In this document: positions 1-7,025 of the stretch, in pieces
How positions within the stretch are numbered: position 1 is the first letter of the stretch
Layout of the letters: each line of letters begins with the position of its first letter
Notes under the pieces: model-generated
The model's input: the letters and a program-made list of their open reading frames with translations, nothing else
What the model was told of the DNA's origin: nothing
Databases searched by the model: none
Program-made: the position numbers and the translations under genes
DNA from: an uncultured Solirubrobacteraceae bacterium
GTDB taxonomy: Bacteria > Actinomycetota > Thermoleophilia > Solirubrobacterales > Solirubrobacteraceae
Assembly: GCA_902806215.1 (NCBI GenBank)
Contig: CADCVT010000368.1
Location: 1 to 15,797 of the forward strand
Reading direction: 5' to 3'
DNA length: 15,797 nucleotides

Positions 1-3000
1 CCGACCCGTCGCCGCCGCCGCCCGCGGCGGCCGCGCCGCGGTCGACTACGGCGACCCGGCTGACGTTGCCCTGGTCGTCGAGCCCGCGAACCGCGACGTA
101 GCGCCTCAGCGGCGCGGTCGTGTCGAGCGTCTGGAACGCGCCCGGGCCGACGAGCGCCGGGTCCGCGAACGAGACCGCGTCGGCGTCCGCGAACGAGTCG
201 CCGTCGATCGGTGCGTCCGACGTGCGGACCTCGTAGCGCGCGACCTTGCCGCACAGGAGGTCGTCGCCGGGCGCCACGAACGTCATCGCAGCACCCGCGA
301 GGGTCGGCTGGGTCGGCGTGCCCGGCGCGATGGCGTCGCGCCGCGCGTCGCCCGAGTTCGCGCGATCGTGGTGGAACTGCGGCCACGACGCCGGCGCGCA
401 CGCACCGGCCGCGGTCTCGTACACGTGGACCCGGCCCGAGCGCGTCATCCCGACGACGACCTTCTTCGCGCCCACGTCGGTCTCGCGGTTCCCGAACGAT
501 CCGATGGCGGGGTTCGCGACGGTCCAGTCGCCGGTCAGCTTGGGCCATCCGGCGACGTCGGCTCCGGCGGCGTTCAGGCCCTGGAGGTCCATCGACGCGG
601 TGCCGGCCACGACCTCCTCGCCCGCCTGGCCGTCGATGTCGCCGATCGACGGTCCGGTGAGGAACTGGAGGTCGTTGACCTCGGCGGGCCAGCCCGGACG
701 GATCGCCCTGGCCTCGGGCTGGTACGCGACGATCTGGTCCTTGCCGCCCTGGTACTCGGGGAGCACCACGTCGACCGCGCGCTGGAGGCCGGCCGCCGGG
801 ACCAGGAAGGAGGACCCGCCGCCGGTGAGCGCGCCGAACGCGGGATGGCCGAACGCGGCCAGGAACGGCTGGTCCGACGCCGCGGTGCCGTTGCCGCCGG
901 ACGACGGCAGGGCGTTGTCCTGGCCGTTGGTGCGGCCGTAGCACGACGCGCCGTCCGGCCCGACGAGGTACGCGACGCCCGCCGCCGGGATCGTGCCCAC
1001 CTTCGGGCCCGGGGCGGCGCCCGGCTGACAGGCCACGTTCCCGATGACCGGCGAGCCGGTCACGCCCTCGCCGACGAGCGGCAGGATCTCGGCCTGCAGG
1101 ATCCCGATGCGGAACGGCCAGCCGTTGCGGAACGGCGAGGCGCCGGTGAGCAGGCCGTCGGCCGGCTCGCCCGTCGGCTTGATCGCGAACACGCGGCCGT
1201 TGGCCACCTCGAGCGCCTCGCCGAGCGCGCTGTAGGAGGCCTGGTCGGTGCCGCCGGCGTTGAAGCCGCCGTCCTGGTCGGGCGCGTAGGACTCGTTCGT
1301 GCCCACGACGACCTCGGGCCGGCCGTCGCCCGTCGTGTCGAGGTCGCCCACCGCGGGGGTGTCGACGATCGCGCCCTGCTGGTAGTTGGCGCCGGCGTCC
1401 GGCTTGAACGTGACCTGGTGCGAGGTCGGGTCGACGGAGGCGACCTTCGAGCGGTCGACGACGAGCACCGGCCAGCCGGGCACGGCCTCCCCGTCGTCGT
1501 TCCAGGCGTAGACGTGACGGTCCATCGACGCGGCGACGATCTCGAGCTTCCCGCCGTCGTCGCGGTCGAGGTCGGCCAGCACCGGCGACGCGATGAAGCC
1601 GAGCTGCGTGCGATTGAGCTGCCCCTTGCGCGTGTTGACGAACGGCGCCGGCGGCACCCCGGCGTAGTCGAGGCTCGTCTGCATCGTCCGCACGCGCTCG
1701 CCCGCGGCCGAGATCACGCTGATCTTGCCCTCGAGGTCGGCGACGACGATCTCGGGCTCGCCGTCGCGGTCGAGGTCGCCGACCGCCGGCGTGGCGATCA
1801 CGGCGCCGGACGCGCGGTCGACCTGCGGGGTGTCGTAGCCCGGGCTCGTCTGCCGCGGGAGGGGATCGGTCTTCGCGGGGAAGCCCTCGAGCTGCGTGCC
1901 GTCGCGCCGCCACACGTTCACGAGCCCGTCGGAGTTGGCGACCACGAGCTCGTTGCGGTTGTCGCCGTCGACGTCGGCGAGCACGGGCGACGCCTCGGCG
2001 TCGCCGGACAGCAGCTTCGGCCAGCCGGCGAGCATCTGGCTGTCGCGGTGCAGGAAGAGCTTGCGCCGGTCCTGGCCCATGAGCGCGTCCGCGCCGGTGA
2101 GCGTCGCCTCGATCTTGACCACGAAGCCGTAGGGGTCGCTGTTCGGACGCCCGTTGTGCGGCTGCTGGGGTTCGAGGCCGTGCTCCGGGCCGTTGAAGCC
2201 GGGCGACTGCGGAGCGGGCGGGAACAGGGCCTTGAGCTTGGCGACGTCGACCGTCCCGACGACGCCCTCGATCGCTCCGTTGCGCGGCGTCGTGCCGTCG
2301 CAGAAGCTGGACGTCACGGGCGCCGCCTTGAAGTCCTGCTCGCCCGGATAGCCGCCGGGCGCGACGAGGACGCGGCACGTGTACGCGCCCCGCGCCGCCA
2401 CCTTGCCGCGGACGTCGAACGCGGCACGGCCGGGATCGATCTGCCCGTACCACTCGGGCGACGTGACCTCGACCTCAGGCGGGACGCGCGACGGGCCGGC
2501 GGCCGGGATCAACGCGTCCACCGTGCGGTTCATGTTGACCCGGCCGTAGCCGTAGAACTGGTCGTGGCCCCGTCGCGCCGGGTACGAGCGCGGCGCCGTC
2601 GTCCCGAGCCGGGTCGTGGGCGCACTCGCGAACGGGTCGGTGCAGCCCGGCGCGGGGCACATGAGCTCCGTCGGCGCGCCCGTGATCGGCTCCTGCGAGA
2701 AGTTCACGTCGTCGGCGATCGGCGTCCCGCCGAGCACGCCCGACGCCATGAGCTGCTTGACCTCGTTCGCCGACAGCGCGCACGCGCTGCCGTCGACGCG
2801 CTCGCACGCCGGGTGCGCCGCCAGGCGCCCGGTCTCGCGGGCGTTCAGCGCCGCCGAGTAGACGAGCCCCGCCATGCCGGCGGCACGGCCGGTCGCGTCG
2901 GACGAGCAGCTGACGCTCGGGATCGCCAGGTCGATCTTCGCGTTGAAGTTCGTGCACCCGTTGAACGCGACGTAGGACTGGGTCCCCGGCGTGTGCGTCA

Positions 3001-4084
3001 TGGAGTTGACGAGGATCACCCGCGGGAACGACGACGGCCAGTTGTTGTGCTGCGCGGCCTCGTCGGCGGCCGACGCGATGACGGTCACGCCGTGCTCCCA
3101 CGCGTAGTCGATCGACTGGCCGGCGAGCGTCGACTTGTTGAGCGTCCCCAGCGCCTCCTGGACGACGAGCACGTCGTTGTCGACCGAGTAGATGACGGCC
3201 TGGGCGAAGCGGTTGACGTCGGCGATGAACGACGAGCCGACGCGCATGTGGATCTGCATGCAGTTCGGGCACGTGCCGGCGTCGCCCCCGTTGTCGGGCT
3301 CGGCGCCCGAGTCCCTGGCCTCGCCCGTGCCGTGGCCGTACTGCACGTCGTCGTACGGGTCGTTGTCGTCGTCGAGGAAGTCCCAGCCGACCATGTCGTC
3401 CGGGTAGCCGTTCTCGTCGTCGTCGACGCCGTCGCTGAACCTGATGAGGACGTCCTGCGGGTCGAGCAGGTCCTGGTTGACCCCGTTGACCGGGTTGATC
3501 ACGACCCGCGAGTCGCAGGCGTAGTCGCGCAGGTTGAACACGCCGTCGCCGCTGACGTCCCACGGGACGTCGTCCACGCCCGGGTCGGCGAAGGTCGCGC
3601 AGTCGACGCCCTCCACGGTCGCGGTGCCGAGGTCGTGCTGGGGCTCGCGTGCCTCGCCCCGGGAGATCCGCGTCTTGAAGCGCAGGTCCTTCATCGCGGT
3701 GTCGTCGTCCCACTTGATGCCGGAGTCGAGGACGGCGATCGTCACGTCGGGGCGGCCCGTGGTCGTTCGCCAGGCCTGGTCGACGTCCTTGTCGTCGACG
3801 ACGTGCGCGCCGCGGATGCCGTTGAGCTCGCGGCGGTCGGCCAGCGTCGCCGGCGTCGCGGCGGGCTCGCTGCCCTCAGGCGGGTCGGAAGCGTCCCGCG
3901 GCGTGGCCGCGTACATCCACCTGAGCTTGCCTTGCTCGACCTCGGACGGGGCCTTGCCGGCGCCGCTCGCGATGCGGTAGTCGCGGTAGCGCTCGGCCGG
4001 CGTCTGCGTGTAGGGGAACGCAGCGAAGGCGGACGACGTGAACGCGAGCGCGGCCGCCACCGCGCAGAGGATGACCCAACGCAC
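1..4084 (-). CDS. Secreted S8-fold (subtilisin-like) protein with FG-GAP propeller, catalytically degenerate, partial
   Basis: Partial: it starts at GTG 4084 and runs open off the left edge (1361 residues visible). Residues 1-22 form a signal peptide (MRWVILCAVAAAALAFTSSA), so it is exported. The S8 fold spans about 110-460: Asp motif 'IAVLDSGI' (D120), His motif 'GHGTG' (H251), and the closing 'YGYGRVNMNRTVDAL'. The oxyanion Asn is Asp (D341 in 'IASAADEA', normally AAGN), and the GTSMAAP block reads 'DATGRAAGMAGL', leaving Thr398 or Gly399 where the nucleophilic Ser should be. Residues 120-251 hold a long Asp-rich insert with an EF-hand-like loop. Residues about 690-1240 are FG-GAP/VCBS repeats, followed by 'WPQFHHDRANSG', a fibronectin III-like domain and a Gly-rich linker at the edge. 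The S8 family normally hydrolyses peptides; by its residues this copy is probably inactive and may bind a partner or surface. The GTG start is preferred because it begins the signal peptide, with a TANNNT hexamer 6 bases upstream and no Shine-Dalgarno. Confidence 0.9.
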   Translation of the reverse strand, partial: MRWVILCAVAAALAFTSSAFAAFPYTQTPAERYRDYRIASGAGKAPSEVEQGKLRWMYAATPRDASDPPEGSEPAATPATLADRRELNGIRGAHVVDDKDVDQAWRTTTGRPDVTIAVLDSGIKWDDDTAMKDLRFKTRISRGEAREPQHDLGTATVEGVDCATFADPGVDDVPWDVSGDGVFNLRDYACDSRVVINPVNGVNQDLLDPQDVLIRFSDGVDDDENGYPDDMVGWDFLDDDNDPYDDVQYGHGTGEARDSGAEPDNGGDAGTCPNCMQIHMRVGSSFIADVNRFAQAVIYSVDNDVLVVQEALGTLNKSTLAGQSIDYAWEHGVTVIASAADEAAQHNNWPSSFPRVILVNSMTHTPGTQSYVAFNGCTNFNAKIDLAIPSVSCSSDATGRAAGMAGLVYSAALNARETGRLAAHPACERVDGSACALSANEVKQLMASGVLGGTPIADDVNFSQEPITGAPTELMCPAPGCTDPFASAPTTRLGTTAPRSYPARRGHDQFYGYGRVNMNRTVDALIPAAGPSRVPPEVEVTSPEWYGQIDPGRAAFDVRGKVAARGAYTCRVLVAPGGYPGEQDFKAAPVTSSFCDGTTPRNGAIEGVVGTVDVAKLKALFPPAPQSPGFNGPEHGLEPQQPHNGRPNSDPYGFVVKIEATLTGADALMGQDRRKLFLHRDSQMLAGWPKLLSGDAEASPVLADVDGDNRNELVVANSDGLVNVWRRDGTQLEGFPAKTDPLPRQTSPGYDTPQVDRASGAVIATPAVGDLDRDGEPEIVVADLEGKISVISAAGERVRTMQTSLDYAGVPPAPFVNTRKGQLNRTQLGFIASPVLADLDRDDGGKLEIVAASMDRHVYAWNDDGEAVPGWPVLVVDRSKVASVDPTSHQVTFKPDAGANYQQGAIVDTPAVGDLDTTGDGRPEVVVGTNESYAPDQDGGFNAGGTDQASYSALGEALEVANGRVFAIKPTGEPADGLLTGASPFRNGWPFRIGILQAEILPLVGEGVTGSPVIGNVACQPGAAPGPKVGTIPAAGVAYLVGPDGASCYGRTNGQDNALPSSGGNGTAASDQPFLAAFGHPAFGALTGGGSSFLVPAAGLQRAVDVVLPEYQGGKDQIVAYQPEARAIRPGWPAEVNDLQFLTGPSIGDIDGQAGEEVVAGTASMDLQGLNAAGADVAGWPKLTGDWTVANPAIGSFGNRETDVGAKKVVVGMTRSGRVHVYETAAGACAPASWPQFHHDRANSGDARRDAIAPGTPTQPTLAGAAMTFVAPGDDLLCGKVARYEVRTSDAPIDGDSFADADAVSFADPALVGPGAFQTLDTTAPLRRYVAVRGLDDQGNVSRVAVVDRGAAAAGGGGDGS
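365..2020 (-). repeat. FG-GAP/VCBS repeat region (predicted beta-propeller) within the S8-fold protein
   Basis: Recurrent blades of the form [P-x-[VI]-[GA]-D-[LVI]-D-x-D-G-x-x-E-[IVL]-V] are visible. Examples are 'VLADVDGDNRNELVV' (near residue 703), 'VGDLDRDGEPEIVV' (near 770), 'LADLDRDDGGKLEIV' (near 838), 'VGDLDTTGDGRPEVVVG' (near 912) and 'IGDIDGQAGEEVVAG' (near 1147), plus a diverged 'IGSFGNRETDVGAKKVVVG' (near 1195). The Asp-rich loops resemble the Ca-binding loops of integrin-type propellers. The number of blades (about seven) is my estimate by eye. Confidence 0.8.
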
Positions 4085-4090
4085 CGGATG

Positions 4091-4096
4091 AGCGTA
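4091..4096 (-). promoter_or_regulatory. Candidate -10 hexamer for the S8-fold gene (TACGCT)
   Basis: On the minus strand TACGCT matches the actinobacterial TANNNT -10 pattern and lies 6 bases before the GTG at 4084. No Shine-Dalgarno sequence intervenes, which fits a leaderless or nearly leaderless transcript. No convincing -35 is visible. Confidence 0.4.
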
Positions 4097-4128
4097 GGCG
4101 CCGGATAGCGGCGATGCGCCGGTCCGCC

Positions 4129-4142
4129 GAACGGCGCCGTTC
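4129..4142 (-). terminator. Perfect 14-base palindrome just after argF; possible terminator or operator
   Basis: GAACGGCGCCGTTC is a perfect 14-base palindrome that begins 6 bases after the argF stop, in the 64-base gap before the S8-fold gene. A second small hairpin, CGCCG-GATAG-CGGCG, follows at 4099-4113. There is no T-tract, so intrinsic termination of the classical type is not shown; it could instead be a protein-binding site for the S8-fold promoter. Confidence 0.35.
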
Positions 4143-4148
4143 AGGGCC

Positions 4149-5048
4149 CTACGCGGGCGCCGCGACCAGGAGCTCGAGCAGGGCCTTTGCGCTGTGGCGG
4201 CGGTTCTCCGCCTGGTCCCAGATCCGCTGCCGGTCGCCGTAGAGCACCTCCGCGGTGATCTCCTCGCCCGGGTGGGCCGGGAGGCAGTGCAGCGCGATCG
4301 CGCCGTCGGCCGCGCGATCGAGCAGCGCGTCGTCGAGGACGTACGGGCCGAGCGCAGAGCGGCGAGCGGCAGCGCTCTCCTCGCTGTCGGACATGCTCAC
4401 CCAGACGTCCGCGTAGACGACGTCGGCGTCCGCGACCGCCTCGGCGGGGTCGGTGGTCTTCGTCGCCGGCACGTCGTCGGGCAGCGTGAACTGCGCCGGG
4501 GAGGCGATCGCCACCTCGATCCCCGCGCGCGCGCCGACGATCGCCAGCGAGCGCGCGACGTTGTTGCCGTCGCCCACGTAGGCGAGCTTGAGGCCGTCGA
4601 GCGACCCGAACGTCTCCTGCATGGTCAGGAGGTCGGCCAGCACCTGGATCGGGTGGTGGTCGGCGGTGAGCAGGTTGATCACCGGCACGTCGCTGTGCAA
4701 CGCCAGCTCCTCGACGTCTGCGTCGGGGCCGGTGCGGATGCCGATGGCGGCGACGTGGCGTCCCAGCACCATCGCCGTGTCCCGCAGCGATTCGCCCCGT
4801 GAGATCTGGAGCTCACCGGAGCGCAGCACGATCGGCTGCCCGCCGAGCTCGAAGACGCCCGCCTCCATCGACAGGCGGGTGCGCGTCGACGGCTTCTCGA
4901 ACACGAGTGCGACCGAATTCCCGCGCAGCGCGGAGGAGGCGAGCGGGTCGGCCTTCAGCTCGGCCGCGCGCGCCACGAGGGCGCGCAGCTCGTCGCGCTC
5001 CAGCTCCTCACCCGTGAGAAAGTGCCTCGGCAAGTCGATGAGTATCAC
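4149..5048 (-). CDS. argF: Ornithine carbamoyltransferase
   Basis: Cytoplasmic enzyme that makes citrulline and phosphate from ornithine and carbamoyl phosphate in arginine synthesis. About 299 residues, normal for the family. Visible motifs are the carbamoyl-phosphate loop STRTR (residues 54-58), 'HHPIQVLADLLT' (the HPxQ region), the ornithine-side 'DVWVSMSDSEE' (usually SMG) and the active-site 'HCLPAH' (H254, C255). The last residues of the usual C-terminal helix are present ('ENRRHSAKALLELL'). The start is uncertain: GTG 5048 is used here, GTG 5057 would add three residues, and TTG 5033 would give the family-like 'MPRHFLTGEEL' and remove the overlap with the divergent phosphodiesterase gene. 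No other arginine gene is in the window, and no ArgR box was recognised. Confidence 0.95.
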   Translation of the reverse strand: MILIDLPRHFLTGEELERDELRALVARAAELKADPLASSALRGNSVALVFEKPSTRTRLSMEAGVFELGGQPIVLRSGELQISRGESLRDTAMVLGRHVAAIGIRTGPDADVEELALHSDVPVINLLTADHHPIQVLADLLTMQETFGSLDGLKLAYVGDGNNVARSLAIVGARAGIEVAIASPAQFTLPDDVPATKTTDPAEAVADADVVYADVWVSMSDSEESAAARRSALGPYVLDDALLDRAADGAIALHCLPAHPGEEITAEVLYGDRQRIWDQAENRRHSAKALLELLVAAPA

Positions 5049-5715
5049 CGTTCTCACGTGGAATCTCTTCCACGGCCGCGCGCAGCCGCCGGCCGGGCGC
5101 GACCTGTACCCCGAGTACGAGGCGGCGATCGCCGGCTGGGACTGGGACGTCGCGCTGCTCCAGGAGGTCCCGCCCTGGTGGCCGGCGCGGCTGGCCGAGG
5201 CGTCCCGCGCGTCGATGCGGATGGTGCTGACGAGCCGCAACGAGCTGCTGCCCCTGCGGCGGGCGATCGCCGACCACTTGCCCGACCTCATCAAGTCGGG
5301 CGGCGGCGGGTCGAACGCGATCCTCGTCCGCGGCGACGCCATCGAGGAGCACCGCGCCGTGCGGCTGCGCCGGCTGCCCGAGCGCCGGTCGATGCACGCC
5401 GTGCGCCTCGCCTCGGGCCTGTGGGCCGCGAACATCCACGCCTCCAAGCAGCCGCGCCCGCGGCCGCTGCGCGACATCGCCCGCGCCGGCAACGCGCTCC
5501 ACGCCTGGGAGCACCACGCGCCGCTCGTCTTCGGCGGCGACTTCAACATCCGCGACCCGGAGGTCCCCGGCCTCGACCACATCTCGTGGCACTGGGTCGA
5601 CCACGTCTTCGCGCGCGGGCTCACGCGCAAGGGACGCGGCGAGGTGCTCGATCCGCGCCCGCTTTCGGATCACCGCCCGATCCTCGTCGAGCTCGTAGCC
5701 TCGGCAGGACCATGA
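5038..5715 (+). CDS. Endonuclease/exonuclease/phosphatase (EEP) family protein
   Basis: A 225-residue metal-dependent phosphodiesterase of the DNase I/ExoIII-like EEP fold; substrate unknown (nucleic acid, phospholipid or phosphate ester are all possible). Family residues in order: N9 in 'TWNLFHGR', metal-binding E43 in 'LLQEVPPW', 'SNAILVRG', H134 in 'NIHAS', D168 and N170 in 'GGDFNIRD', 'DHVFARGL', and the terminal D211-H212 of 'LSDHRPILVEL'. All catalytic positions look intact. No signal peptide, so likely cytoplasmic. ATG 5038 is chosen because 'MSITVLTWN' is a typical EEP start; GTG 5014 in frame is an alternative. Its 5' end faces or overlaps argF, and its stop overlaps the next ATG in ATGA, so the cupredoxin gene is probably translated from the same message. 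Confidence 0.9.
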   Translation: MSITVLTWNLFHGRAQPPAGRDLYPEYEAAIAGWDWDVALLQEVPPWWPARLAEASRASMRMVLTSRNELLPLRRAIADHLPDLIKSGGGGSNAILVRGDAIEEHRAVRLRRLPERRSMHAVRLASGLWAANIHASKQPRPRPLRDIARAGNALHAWEHHAPLVFGGDFNIRDPEVPGLDHISWHWVDHVFARGLTRKGRGEVLDPRPLSDHRPILVELVASAGP

Positions 5716-6053
5716 GAGCGCTTCCCCTCCTCGCCGTCGCCGCGCTCGCGGGCGCCGGCTGCGGCAGCAGCGAGACGTCCGAGGTCTTCGAGACGAACTC
5801 GGTGAAGATGGTCCGCGGCAACGAGTTCGACCCGCGCGCGATCTCGGTGAAGGCCGGCTCGACCGTCACGTGGACCAACGAGGACGGCGTGCCGCACAAC
5901 GCCGTCGCGAAGGACGGAGACGGGCCGAAGTCCGAGCTGTTCGGGAAGGGCAAGACGTACTCGTGGAAGGCGGCCACGCCCGGCACGATCGAGTACGTCT
6001 GCACCATCCATCCGGGGATGGACGGGACGATCGAGGTCGGCCCCGGCGGCTAG
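5712..6053 (+). CDS. Cupredoxin-domain lipoprotein (plastocyanin/azurin-like)
   Basis: A 113-residue exported blue-copper-type protein. Residues 1-16 are a hydrophobic signal ending in 'LAGAGC', so C17 is a probable lipid anchor, although the lipobox is not the canonical L-x-x-C. The mature part is a single cupredoxin domain: 'MVRGNEFDPRAISVKAGSTV', then 'VTWTNEDGVPHNA' with Cu ligand H62, and 'YVCTIHPGMDGTIEV' with C97, H100 and M103 in the C-x2-H-x2-M pattern of type I copper sites. All four ligands are present. It probably carries electrons or binds copper outside the membrane. The start overlaps the previous stop (ATGA), implying coupling with the EEP gene. Its TAG stop shares a CTAG with the convergent DHH gene, so no intrinsic terminator can lie between them. 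Confidence 0.9.
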   Translation: MRALPLLAVAALAGAGCGSSETSEVFETNSVKMVRGNEFDPRAISVKAGSTVTWTNEDGVPHNAVAKDGDGPKSELFGKGKTYSWKAATPGTIEYVCTIHPGMDGTIEVGPGG

Positions 6054-6994
6054 TACCTCGTCCGTAGCCGCCCGACGATCCGCGGCAGGACCTCCGCGGC
6101 CTCGTCGTTGGACACCTGGCACGTGCCGGCCGCCTCGTGGCCGCCGCCGCCGTACTCGAGCATCAGCGCGCCGACGTCGACCGGCGACGTGCGGTCGACG
6201 ATCGACTTGCCGACGGCGAAGACCGTGTTCTGCTGCTTGAGGCCCCACAGGCAGTGGACCGAGACGCGGCACTGGGGGTGCAGGGCGTAGATCATGAAGC
6301 GGTTGGTCGGGTGGATGACCTCCTCCTCGCGGAGGTCGAGCACCACGACATCGCCCTCGACGCGCGAGCAGGCGCGGATCTGCTGGACGGCCTGGCGGGC
6401 GTGCGCGTCGTACAGCGCGACGCGCTCGGCGACGTCCGGGTGGGCGAGGATCTCGTCGACCGACATCTCGGTGACCTGGTCGATGAGCTGCATCATCAGC
6501 TGGTAGTTCGAGATGCGGAACTCGCGGAAGCGGCCGAGGCCGGTGCGCGGGTCCATGAGGAACGACAGGAGGATCCAGCCGGTCGGCGCGAGGATCTCGT
6601 CCTGCGAGAAGTCGGCGGAGTCGGCCTTGTCGACCGCGTAGAGCAGCGAGTACCACGGGGCACCGCCGAAGACCGCGTCGCCGCCGAAGTGGTCGTACAC
6701 GACGCGCGCGGCGGAGCGGGCGTTCGGGTCGATCACATGGTTCTCGGGGCTGTCCTCGCCGACCCGCTCCACCTCGGAGTCGTGATGGTCGAAGGCGAGG
6801 TGCACGCCGGGGACGTACGGGAGGTTCGTGGTGATGTCCGTCGGACGGACCTCGATCTTGCCGTCCTGCATGTCCTTGGGGTGGACGAAGAGGATGTCCT
6901 CGAGCATCCCGAGCTTCTTGAGCAGCGCGGCGCAGACGAGCCCGTCGAAGTCGGAGCGTGTGACGAGTCGGTGACGGGTCGCGGTCGTGGCCAT
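6050..6994 (-). CDS. DHH-family phosphoesterase (DHH-DHHA1)
   Basis: A 314-residue Mn-dependent phosphoesterase of the DHH superfamily. Motifs: 'TRSDFDGLVCAALL' (D15, D17, metal ligands), 'AFDHHDSE' (D69-H70-H71), 'YAVDKADSADF' and the C-terminal DHHA1 'YGGGGHEAAGTCQV'. Relatives include RecJ, NrnA nanoRNases, c-di-AMP hydrolases and inorganic pyrophosphatase/exopolyphosphatase; the substrate here cannot be told from sequence. No CBS, tRNA-nucleotidyltransferase or RecJ OB domain is attached, and no signal peptide is present, so it is a stand-alone cytoplasmic enzyme. It lies 31 bases downstream of the SnoaL-like gene on the same strand and may be the last gene of the thiO-S-G cluster, although no coupling or strong Shine-Dalgarno is seen. 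Confidence 0.9.
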   Translation of the reverse strand: MATTATRHRLVTRSDFDGLVCAALLKKLGMLEDILFVHPKDMQDGKIEVRPTDITTNLPYVPGVHLAFDHHDSEVERVGEDSPENHVIDPNARSAARVVYDHFGGDAVFGGAPWYSLLYAVDKADSADFSQDEILAPTGWILLSFLMDPRTGLGRFREFRISNYQLMMQLIDQVTEMSVDEILAHPDVAERVALYDAHARQAVQQIRACSRVEGDVVVLDLREEEVIHPTNRFMIYALHPQCRVSVHCLWGLKQQNTVFAVGKSIVDRTSPVDVGALMLEYGGGGHEAAGTCQVSNDEAAEVLPRIVGRLRTRY

Positions 6995-7025
6995 GCCCGT
7001 TCATTCGGCAGGCGCGGCCCAACCC

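Noticed and set aside
2475..3713. A 412-codon minus-strand open frame
   Set aside because: It lies within the S8-fold gene in another frame and translates to Arg/Gly-rich sequence without domains; the true frame shows S8 motifs over the same bases.
368..4108. A 1246-codon open frame on the plus strand opposite the S8-fold gene
   Set aside because: It is in mirror codon register with the minus-strand gene and its translation is a low-complexity Arg/Val/Asp/Leu string with no motifs. High-GC codon bias removes stop codons from this register, so it is a shadow.
5049..5630. An N-terminal extension of ArgF reading up to 194 residues further upstream
   Set aside because: ArgF begins in the family at the PRHFLTGEEL region, and the extension lies entirely opposite the EEP gene with Ser/Arg-rich sequence.
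5670..7022. A 450-codon minus-strand open frame across the cupredoxin and DHH genes
   Set aside because: The real genes have family motifs in their own frames; this frame gives Arg/Pro-rich sequence only.
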